From NCBI GenBank assembly GCA_023437755.1, contig JAEZFJ010000058.1, positions 1 through 5,331 on the forward strand: 5,331 bases of DNA, given 5' to 3'. Within the stretch, counting starts at the first letter, position 1. Each line of letters begins with the position of its first letter. A program made the translations under genes and the position numbers. This stretch comes from Pseudomonadota bacterium. Lineage in GTDB: Bacteria > Pseudomonadota > Alphaproteobacteria > Rhizobiales > Devosiaceae. Shown here piece after piece: positions 1-5,331 of the stretch. The notes under the pieces were generated by a model. That model did no database searches, was not told where the DNA came from, and saw only the letters and a list, made by a program, of their open reading frames with translations.

Positions 1-315
1 CACCACCTGGTCCACAGCGGCCAGCCGTTCCAGAAGCCGTCGCATGATTTCGGTGCCGACACCGCTGCCCCGCAGGTCTTCATCCACGACCACGTCGTCG
101 ATCAACGCCCGGAAGCGCCCGTCCGTCAGCGCGCGGGCGTAGCCCACCACTCTGTCGCCATCCCACACGCCAATCTGTAGCGGAGAGTTCGCGATGATCT
201 GCATCAGTTCGTCGTCGGTCCTGCCGTTGGCCCAGCTGGTCTGGCCCAGCAGGGATTTGAGGGCGGACGCCGGCACCTGTCGCGAAAAGGAATAGTCCAG
301 CTTCGCCGCGCTCAC
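1..315 (-). CDS. GNAT-family N-acetyltransferase, C-terminus cut by the window edge
   Basis: The minus-strand frame starting at GTG (315-313) is open for 105 codons to the window edge, so the C-terminus is missing. It was found by translating the strand directly. The visible protein begins VSAAKLDYSF and carries the acetyl-CoA binding core of the GNAT fold: a beta-strand with ALIDDVVVDED (about residues 70-80), then RGSGVG (82-87), which fits the motif A pattern R/Q-x-x-G-x-G/A, then an amphipathic helix EIMRRLLERL. These enzymes transfer an acetyl group from acetyl-CoA to an amine; the substrate cannot be read from this sequence. The start is supported by GGAG at 325-322, six bases upstream, and by the GTGA overlap with the stop of the cupin gene, which implies translational coupling as the third gene of the operon. 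A downstream GTG or ATG start is possible but would remove the first strand of the fold. Confidence 0.88.
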   Translation of the reverse strand, partial: MSAAKLDYSFSRQVPASALKSLLGQTSWANGRTDDELMQIIANSPLQIGVWDGDRVVGYARALTDGRFRALIDDVVVDEDLRGSGVGTEIMRRLLERLAAVDQVV

Positions 316-818
316 GGCTTGCTCCAGGCCGCGCTCAGATGCCCGCCGCGGCCCTCGACAGGATCACTCTCGGGCATCGGTACCTTGGCTATATTCTCGT
401 CCGCCTTGGGCCGGTCTTCCGGCTGCCCCCGCAGGGTGTCGAAGTCCTCTTGTCCCGGCGGATAGGCGCCGACGACCAGGAAGTCGGTGCTCGCCATCAC
501 CCGCTGGTGCGCCACCCCAGCGGGGATCACCACCACATCGCCGGCTTGCACCCGCACCTCTTCACCCTCGGGCCCGCCGAACCGCAGCGTCGCATGCCCG
601 CTCGCCACGCCCAGGCATTCATGGCTCTTTGAGTGATAGTGGTGGAAGGTGAACACCGTTGCCCGCCACTGCGGCGGCCAGACATTCCGATCGAACAGGC
701 GCTCGATCGGCTCCGGGCCGTCCCCGTCCGTTACGCCGCGATAGAGCAGCAGCGGCAACGGGCTGTTCGGGAACACCCCGTCATCCTTGAACCGCAGCTC
801 GGCCACTTCGGCCGCCAT
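312..818 (-). CDS. Cupin-domain protein, YjlB-like
   Basis: This is a small single-domain cupin of 168 residues from the ATG at 818 (169 from a GTG at 821). Numbering from the GTG start, cupin motif 1 is complete: H61-Y-H63, four residues, E68, six residues, G75. Motif 2 is G94, P100, G102 and H105. The two histidines and glutamate of motif 1 plus H105 give the usual four metal ligands. The preceding segment (LLLYRGV, then IERLFDRNVWPPQW) resembles the YjlB group of cupins, whose reaction is not established, so only a metal-binding beta-barrel role is claimed. There is no signal peptide, so it is probably cytoplasmic. ATG 818 is preferred because GGGAAG at 830-825 lies six bases upstream and the start overlaps the metallopeptidase stop as TGATG; GTG 821 would leave only three bases of spacing. 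The acetyltransferase start overlaps its stop as GTGA. Confidence 0.9.
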   Translation of the reverse strand: MAAEVAELRFKDDGVFPNSPLPLLLYRGVTDGDGPEPIERLFDRNVWPPQWRATVFTFHHYHSKSHECLGVASGHATLRFGGPEGEEVRVQAGDVVVIPAGVAHQRVMASTDFLVVGAYPPGQEDFDTLRGQPEDRPKADENIAKVPMPESDPVEGRGGHLSAAWSKP

Positions 819-1750
819 CACACGCTTCCCGAGAACGTATCGCAGACCCCCGGGTCGCCGCCGCGATAGCCGCGTTCGAACCAGGTCTTCCGCTGCTCGG
901 AGGTGCCGTGATTGAAGGTCTTGGGTACCACGAAACCCTGTGACCGGCGCTGCAGCGTGTCGTCGCCGATCTGGATCGCGGCGTTGATCGCTTCCTCGAT
1001 ATCCCCGTTCTCCAGCAGGTCTTCCTGTCCGGCATAAGCCGCCCAGATGCCGGCATAGCAGTCTGCCTGCAGTTCGACCCGCACCGACCAGGCATTGGCC
1101 TCTTCCTGGCTCATGCTCTGGCGACGCTGATTGAAGTCGCCCAGGACGCCCGTCAATTGCTGGATGTGGTGGCCGACCTCATGGGCCAGCACATAGGCCT
1201 GCGCGAAATCGCCCGGCGCGCCGAACTGGTCACGCAACATGTCGTAGAAGCCGAGGTCAATATAGACCTGCTGGTCGAGCGGGCAGTAGAACGGGCCCGT
1301 GCTCGCGTCGGCAGGCCCACAGCCGCTGTCGGTCTGCCCGGTAAACAGCACGACCGTCGGCTCCGGATAGTCCTCGCCGATCTCTGCGAACTCGGCATTC
1401 CACAGGTCTTCGGTTTCCTGGATCACCACACCGACGAATTCACGCAGTTCGTCGGCGCTGCCATTCTCTGGCCGGTAGCTCGACGAACTGACGCTGCTGG
1501 TCGAACTGGATCCGCCCGTCAGCATGTCGATCGGGTTGGTGCCGGTCAGCAGCCAGATCAGCCCCAGCACCACCACGATGCCCAGGATGCCGCCCATGCC
1601 GCCGCGGCTGGTGCGCCCGCCCATCGGGATGCGCAATCCGCCGCCACCCCGGCCGAACGGGCTGCCGCCGAAGCCGCCGCGGAACCCTCCGCCGCCGGCT
1701 CCACGCCGGTCCTGAATGTTGGAACTCTGCCGGCGCCCGCGCCACTTCAT
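818..1750 (-). CDS. ypfJ: YpfJ-family neutral zinc metallopeptidase, membrane-anchored
   Basis: The protein has 310 residues. The N-terminus MKWRGRRQSSNIQDRRG is a hallmark of the YpfJ/Zn_peptidase (Pfam Zn_peptidase) family. It is followed by a Gly/Arg-rich low-complexity stretch (about 18-53), one hydrophobic segment (about 54-70, GILGIVVVLGLIWLLTG), a Ser-rich linker (80-92) and the peptidase domain. The zinc site is H190-E191-V-G-H194; E226 or D230 in VELQADCYAG is the likely further ligand, by analogy with other HExxH peptidases. C144 and C156 could form a disulfide if the domain faces the periplasm. The positively charged N-terminus before the membrane segment favours N-in, catalytic domain out. 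The physiological substrate of the family is unknown to me. The start has a strong Shine-Dalgarno GGAGGG at 1763-1758, seven bases upstream. It is the first gene of the operon; its stop overlaps the cupin start. Length and domain order are normal for the family. Confidence 0.95.
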   Translation of the reverse strand: MKWRGRRQSSNIQDRRGAGGGGFRGGFGGSPFGRGGGGLRIPMGGRTSRGGMGGILGIVVVLGLIWLLTGTNPIDMLTGGSSSTSSVSSSSYRPENGSADELREFVGVVIQETEDLWNAEFAEIGEDYPEPTVVLFTGQTDSGCGPADASTGPFYCPLDQQVYIDLGFYDMLRDQFGAPGDFAQAYVLAHEVGHHIQQLTGVLGDFNQRRQSMSQEEANAWSVRVELQADCYAGIWAAYAGQEDLLENGDIEEAINAAIQIGDDTLQRRSQGFVVPKTFNHGTSEQRKTWFERGYRGGDPGVCDTFSGSV

Positions 1751-1825
1751 GATCTAGCCCTCCAAGTCCCCGCGCCTCTAGAAGCCCGCCGCCCCGTCCC
1801 GGGTTCCTTCCGCGTTCGATCTGCG

Positions 1826-1836
1826 CTGTCATAAAT
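1826..1836 (+). promoter_or_regulatory. Candidate PHO-box half-site upstream of cpdB
   Basis: CTGTCATAAAT is identical to the first 11-bp unit of the classical PhoB binding consensus (two CTGTCA-type repeats 11 bp apart). The second unit expected at 1837-1843 reads TGACCAG and fits poorly. A better partial match, CGGTCAA at 1845-1851, sits at a 19-bp offset, which is not canonical spacing. The adjacent cpdB gene makes phosphate control plausible, but a full box is not present. Confidence 0.35.
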
Positions 1837-1851
1837 TGACCAGCCGGTCAA
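1836..1851. promoter_or_regulatory. Perfect inverted repeat TTGACC-N4-GGTCAA, operator-like
   Basis: Two exact 6-bp arms (1836-1841 and 1846-1851) are separated by AGCC. The repeat lies between the divergent ypfJ operon (start 1750) and cpdB (start 2018), about 85 bp from the first and 166 bp from the second. A symmetric site of this size is typical for a dimeric repressor such as a TetR-type protein; no regulator gene is visible in the window. Each arm also reads as a -35-like TTGACC on its own strand. Confidence 0.45.
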
Positions 1852-1865
1852 ATCTGCACTAGCCT
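1836..1865 (+). promoter_or_regulatory. Candidate promoter for cpdB
   Basis: TTGACC at 1836-1841 resembles the alphaproteobacterial sigma-70 -35 element, and TAGCCT at 1860-1865 is a weak -10 candidate after 18 bp. The -10 matches TATAAT at only three of six positions, so this is a guess supported mainly by the good -35 and its place in the divergent intergenic region. Transcription from here would give a leader of roughly 145 bases before the cpdB start codon. Confidence 0.35.
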
Positions 1866-1873
1866 CACCTCCA

Positions 1874-1977
1874 CGTCGTCATCCCAGCGTCACCCGACGA
1901 CGGCATGAGCACACCGGCCCCTGCAGGGGCTTCCGGACCTTCGGGTCCGCTCTGGTGCGGGGGCGCGGCGCTCCCGC
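1874..1977 (+). other. Run of four potential stem-loops in the cpdB leader
   Basis: Four inverted repeats follow one another in the intergenic DNA just upstream of cpdB. The first has exact 7-bp arms CGTCGTC (1874-1880) and GACGACG (1896-1902) with a 15-base loop. The second has exact 5-bp arms GCCCC/GGGGC (1917-1921, 1926-1930) around TGCA. The third has exact 6-bp arms CGGACC/GGTCCG (1934-1939, 1944-1949) closed by a TTCG tetraloop, which is exceptionally stable in RNA. The fourth has arms 1957-1965 and 1969-1977, nine pairs including one G-T, with a 3-base loop. No T-tract follows, so none looks like a terminator. It may be a structured 5' leader or an intergenic repeat element; it matches no riboswitch I recognise. 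Confidence 0.5.
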
Positions 1978-2017
1978 CCATCTGGTTTGAACAAGACCAT
2001 CTCAGGGAGACGTCCAC

Positions 2018-3994
2018 ATGAATTTCCTGCCCAATATCAGCCGGCGCGCTTTCCTCGCCGGCTCCGCCAGCGTCGGCGCCATGGTCGCTATGCACCCCTA
2101 CGCCGTCCTCGCCCAGTCCAACCAGGCGCATCTGCGCATCATGGAGACCACCGATCTCCATGTCGCCGTGTTCGCCTACGACTACTATGCCGACGCGCCC
2201 AACGACACGATGGGCCTTGCCCGCACCGCCTCGATCATCGAGTCGATCCGCGCTGAAGCCGGCAACTCCATCCTGCTCGACAATGGCGACATTATCCAGG
2301 GCAACCCGATGGGCGACTACATCGCCTACGAAAAGGGGCTCGACGACAACGTCCACCCCATCATCAAGGCGATGAACACCCTCGGCTATGACGCCGCGAC
2401 CCTTGGCAACCACGAGTTCAACTACGGCCTTGAATATCTGGACAAGGCCATCGAAGGCGCCGAATTCCCGTTCGTCTCCGCCAATCTCGTGCGCGGCGAA
2501 CTGGCCGCCGATCCGCTCTCCGATGACACCTACATCGCCCCCTACCTGATCATCGACAAGGAGCTGACTGACGGCTCCGGCACCGCCCGCACGATCCGCA
2601 TCGGCCTCATCGGCTTCCTGCCGCCCCAGATCATGACCTGGGACGCCACTCACCTCACCGGCAAGGTCGACACCCGCGACATCGTCGAGACCGCCCGCGC
2701 CTATGTGCCCAAGATGAAGGAGGAAGGCGCCGACATCGTCATCGCCCTCTCCCACTCCGGCATCGCCGCTGACCAGGGCACCGGGGCCGAGAACGCCTCG
2801 CTCCAGCTCGCCGGCGTCGAGGGCGTCGACGTGGTGCTCACCGGCCACCAGCACCTGGTGTTCCCCGGCCCCGACTATGAAGGCATCGAAGGCGTCGATA
2901 TCGAAGCGGGCACCCTTGCCGGCAAGCCCGCCGTCATGCCCGGCTTCTGGGGCTCGCATATGGGCCTGATCGACCTCCTCCTCGAGCAGGACGGCGACGG
3001 CAAGTGGACCGTGGTCTCCCACACTGCCGAAGCCCGCCCGATCTCCGAGCGTGTCGATGGCAAGGTGCAGCCGCTGGTCGAGGACGAGGAAGAAGTCGTC
3101 GCCGCTGCCGAGCAGGAACACCAGGAAACGCTGGACTATGTCCGCCGCGCCGTCGGCGAGACCGCCGCCCCGCTCCACTCCTACTTCGCCCTCGTGGCCG
3201 ATGATCCCTCGGTCCAGATCGTCTCGCAGGCACAGACCTGGTACATCGAGCAGATGATGAAGGGCACCGAGTGGGAGGCGCTGCCGATCCTGTCCGCCGC
3301 TGCCCCGTTCAAGGCCGGCGGCCGCGGTGGCCCGGACTACTACACCGACGTGCCCGTCGGCCCGGTCGCCATCAAGAACGTCGCCGACCTCTACCTCTAT
3401 CCCAACACCATCCAGGCGGTGAAGATCACCGGCGCCGACGTCAAGAACTGGCTCGAGCGCTCGGCCGGCATCTTTAACCAGGTCGAGGCCGGCGCCACCG
3501 ACGCCGAGCTCATCAACACCGAGTTCCCGTCCTACAACTTCGACGTGATCGACGGCGTCACCTACAAGATCGACGTTACCCAGCCCTCGAAATACTCGAG
3601 CGACGGCAAGGAGGAGATCAACCCCGACGCCAACCGCATCGTCGAGCTCCAGTACAACGGCGCCCCGATCGACCCGGAGCAGGAGTTCATCGTCGCCACC
3701 AACAACTACCGTGCCGGCGGCGGCGGCAGCTTCCCGGGCATCGGTCCGGACAAGATCGTCTTCATCGGCCCCGAGACCAACCGCGACCTGATCGTCCGCT
3801 TCATCGTCGAGAACGGCACCATCAATCCGAAGGCCGACAGCAACTGGTCGCTCGCCCCCATCGGTGACACCACCGTCCTGTTCGCGACCGGCCCCAAGGC
3901 CGCCGAACACGTCGCCGACGTCACCGCTGTATCGGTCGAGCCCACCGGCGACACCAACGAGGACGGCTTCGGCCTCTATCGCATCGCCCTCTAG
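2018..3994 (+). CDS. cpdB: 2',3'-cyclic-nucleotide 2'-phosphodiesterase/3'-nucleotidase, Tat-exported
   Basis: The protein has 658 residues, close to the roughly 650 of E. coli CpdB, with the same two-domain plan. Such enzymes open 2',3'-cyclic nucleotides to 3'-nucleotides and remove the 3'-phosphate in the periplasm, releasing nucleoside and phosphate. The N-terminus has a twin-arginine motif SRRAFLAG (8-15), a hydrophobic stretch and a likely cleavage site after A32 (VLA|QS). The metallophosphoesterase domain carries D46-x-H48, GD at 90-91, GNHE at 130-133 (N131, H132), H246 in ALSHSG, and H277-x-H279 in TGHQH, so all expected dinuclear metal ligands are present. The C-terminal 5'-nucleotidase-type substrate domain includes NTIQAVKITGADVKNWLE (463-480), DGVTYKID (512-519) and NNYRAGGGGSFPG (562-574). 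AGGGAG at 2004-2009, eight bases upstream, supports the start. The gene stands alone and ends before a terminator. Confidence 0.96.
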   Translation: MNFLPNISRRAFLAGSASVGAMVAMHPYAVLAQSNQAHLRIMETTDLHVAVFAYDYYADAPNDTMGLARTASIIESIRAEAGNSILLDNGDIIQGNPMGDYIAYEKGLDDNVHPIIKAMNTLGYDAATLGNHEFNYGLEYLDKAIEGAEFPFVSANLVRGELAADPLSDDTYIAPYLIIDKELTDGSGTARTIRIGLIGFLPPQIMTWDATHLTGKVDTRDIVETARAYVPKMKEEGADIVIALSHSGIAADQGTGAENASLQLAGVEGVDVVLTGHQHLVFPGPDYEGIEGVDIEAGTLAGKPAVMPGFWGSHMGLIDLLLEQDGDGKWTVVSHTAEARPISERVDGKVQPLVEDEEEVVAAAEQEHQETLDYVRRAVGETAAPLHSYFALVADDPSVQIVSQAQTWYIEQMMKGTEWEALPILSAAAPFKAGGRGGPDYYTDVPVGPVAIKNVADLYLYPNTIQAVKITGADVKNWLERSAGIFNQVEAGATDAELINTEFPSYNFDVIDGVTYKIDVTQPSKYSSDGKEEINPDANRIVELQYNGAPIDPEQEFIVATNNYRAGGGGSFPGIGPDKIVFIGPETNRDLIVRFIVENGTINPKADSNWSLAPIGDTTVLFATGPKAAEHVADVTAVSVEPTGDTNEDGFGLYRIAL

Positions 3995-4009
3995 GCGAGG
4001 ATCAACCGC

Positions 4010-4043
4010 AAAAAACCGAAAAGGGCGCCCGATGGGCGCCCTT
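4010..4043 (-). terminator. Intrinsic terminator between convergent genes, strongest on the minus strand
   Basis: A perfect 10-bp stem, AAGGGCGCCC (4021-4030) and GGGCGCCCTT (4034-4043), closes a 3-base loop. Read on the minus strand it is followed by TT, CGG and six T (4015-4010), a proper U-tract for the small membrane-protein gene ending at 4068. On the plus strand only TTC follows, so it could also stop cpdB transcripts, but less convincingly. It lies within the 73-bp gap between the two convergent stops. Confidence 0.8.
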
Positions 4044-4067
4044 CACGTATCGAGATACCGACGAGGC

Positions 4068-4268
4068 TTACTGGCCGTCCGGCACCACATCGACGCTCAC
4101 GGCCGGCACATCGACGTCCACCGTGCCGCTGCCGCCACCGGCATCGTTGAAGAACACGAGGTAGGCGATACCGACCAGCGCCAGCGCCACGATAATGCCG
4201 ACGATCACGCCGCCGGCGCCGCCACTGCTGCGGTCGACAATAAAGGTTTCACGATCATTGGGTGCCAT
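4068..4268 (-). CDS. Small single-pass membrane protein of unknown function
   Basis: The protein has 66 residues from ATG 4268. The frame is open further upstream to 4343, but AGGAGG at 4280-4275, six bases before ATG 4268, fixes the start, and the extra upstream residues look like non-coding translation. The order is a short polar N-terminus MAPNDRETFIVDR, a Ser/Gly hinge, one hydrophobic segment (about 20-40, ending AYLVFF), a Gly/Ser linker NDAGGGSGT and a Val/Asp-alternating tail (TVDVDVPAVSVDVVPDGQ) to the C-terminus. The layout resembles small uncharacterised membrane proteins I recall from Rhizobiales, so I consider it a real gene. No function can be assigned. The N-terminus carries both acidic and basic residues, so topology is uncertain. 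It is monocistronic, convergent with cpdB, divergent from the ABC exporter genes, and has its own terminator. Confidence 0.8.
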   Translation of the reverse strand: MAPNDRETFIVDRSSGGAGGVIVGIIVALALVGIAYLVFFNDAGGGSGTVDVDVPAVSVDVVPDGQ

Positions 4269-4274
4269 TTTCGG

Positions 4275-4280
4275 CCTCCT
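4275..4280 (-). promoter_or_regulatory. Strong Shine-Dalgarno that decides the small-protein start
   Basis: On the minus strand this reads AGGAGG, a full anti-16S match, with a six-base spacer CCGAAA before ATG 4268. It argues against the in-frame upstream start at 4343 and suggests efficient translation of the 66-residue membrane protein. Confidence 0.85.
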
Positions 4281-4395
4281 TGTTGACTTGCCACGACAAC
4301 GATCCTGCCGCTCTCGCGGTTCCGTGAGCGCCTCCACCGCCAATTCGACCGCTCCCGTTCACCACACCGAAACCCCCGCTGCGCTAGCCTCTCCG

Positions 4396-4407
4396 CTCCT
4401 TCGGAGG
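4396..4407 (+). promoter_or_regulatory. Ribosome binding site of the ABC ATPase inside a small hairpin
   Basis: GGAGG at 4403-4407 lies five bases before ATG 4413. CTCC at 4396-4399 can pair with GGAG at 4403-4406 around a TTC loop, so the site could be partly hidden in the mRNA. The stem is only four pairs, so this may be incidental. The rest of the 144-bp divergent gap (4269-4412) shows no convincing promoter on either strand. Confidence 0.5.
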
Positions 4408-4412
4408 CCGCC

Positions 4413-5149
<737 letters not shown>

Positions 5150-5153
<4 letters not shown>

Positions 5154-5331
5154 GCGCAGCTCCCGCGACCACGCTCTGGTTCGCCCGCCACGAACTGCGC
5201 CTCGCCGGGCGCTACTGGCTGGCCATGATGACGGGCGGCGGCCGGCGCCGCCGCGTCGCGCTCGTGATCGGCTTGGCCGTTGCCGCCGTCGTCCTGCACC
5301 TGCTCGCCTATGGGCTCGCGCTCCCCTGGCT
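5150..5331 (+). CDS. ABC-2 type transporter permease, N-terminal part only
   Basis: The frame from ATG 5150 is open for 60 codons to the window edge. The start MSAAPATTLWFARHELRLAG is followed by RYWLAMMTGGGRRRR (21-35), then a hydrophobic helix (about 36-58, VALVIGLAVAAVVLHLLAYGLAL). A short cytoplasmic amphipathic N-terminus with an Arg cluster before the first membrane helix is what one expects of an exporter permease, and the pattern resembles ABC permeases I recall from alphaproteobacteria. No Shine-Dalgarno is visible; the ATGA overlap with the ATPase stop implies translational coupling, so the two genes should encode one transporter. Family assignment rests mainly on context because most of the protein lies outside the window. 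Confidence 0.8.

Noticed and set aside
1157..1834. A 225-codon plus-strand frame over ypfJ
   Set aside because: It is codon-aligned antisense to ypfJ, Ala/Arg/Pro-rich, without recognisable motifs. The opposite strand encodes an unmistakable zinc peptidase with a strong ribosome binding site.
1846..1851. A -35 element for the ypfJ operon (TTGACC on the minus strand)
   Set aside because: No acceptable -10 is found 15 to 18 bases downstream on the minus strand, so a promoter for ypfJ was not called there.
1934..1949. The TTCG hairpin as an intrinsic terminator
   Set aside because: It has no following T-run on either strand and lies upstream of cpdB, not at the end of any gene.
1865..3910. A 681-codon open frame antisense to cpdB
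   Set aside because: Its codons are in exact register with cpdB codons, so it can be stopped only by CTA, TTA or TCA in cpdB, all rare in GC-rich genes. The translation is low-complexity Gly/Val/Asp/Ala with no domain, and there is no ribosome binding site.
4269..4343. A 25-residue N-terminal extension of the small membrane protein
   Set aside because: AGGAGG at 4280-4275 is optimally spaced for ATG 4268, and the extension reads as Arg/Glu-rich intergenic translation with no upstream ribosome binding site noticed.

Overview
The window is uniformly GC-rich coding DNA with third positions dominated by C and G. The combination of genes suggests an alphaproteobacterium, probably of the Rhizobiales (Devosia-like): a Tat-exported CpdB, a YpfJ-type metallopeptidase with a Gly/Arg-rich N-terminus, and an ABC-2 type exporter whose permease begins WFARHELRLAG. 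This placement comes from protein flavour and not from a database search. No rRNA, tRNA, CRISPR array, insertion sequence or phage gene was seen.

Layout. (1) Positions 1-1750, minus strand: a compact three-gene operon read right to left. It encodes a YpfJ-family membrane-anchored zinc metallopeptidase (818-1750), a YjlB-like cupin (312-818) and a GNAT acetyltransferase that runs off the left edge (1-315). The genes overlap as TGATG and GTGA, so they are probably translationally coupled. (2) Positions 1751-2017: a 267-bp divergent intergenic region. It holds a perfect TTGACC/GGTCAA inverted repeat, a sequence identical to one PHO-box half-site, and four consecutive potential stem-loops before the cpdB ribosome binding site. 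(3) Positions 2018-3994, plus strand: cpdB, a periplasmic 2',3'-cyclic-nucleotide phosphodiesterase/3'-nucleotidase with a twin-arginine signal. (4) Positions 4010-4043: an intrinsic terminator between convergent genes. (5) Positions 4068-4268, minus strand: a 66-residue single-pass membrane protein of unknown function. (6) Positions 4413 to the right edge, plus strand: an ABC-2 type exporter, with its ATPase (4413-5153) and the first 60 residues of its permease (from 5150), overlapping by ATGA.

How the genes fit together. CpdB would dephosphorylate nucleotides outside the cytoplasm and so supply nucleoside and phosphate; the PHO-like half-site upstream agrees with phosphate-responsive control but does not prove it. 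The ABC ATPase and permease form one transporter whose substrate cannot be told from sequence. The metallopeptidase, cupin and acetyltransferase are clearly co-transcribed, but no shared pathway is evident. Nothing here amounts to a clearly new system. The best candidates for a second look are the structured cpdB leader with its operator-like repeat, the coupled YpfJ-cupin-GNAT operon, and the small membrane protein.
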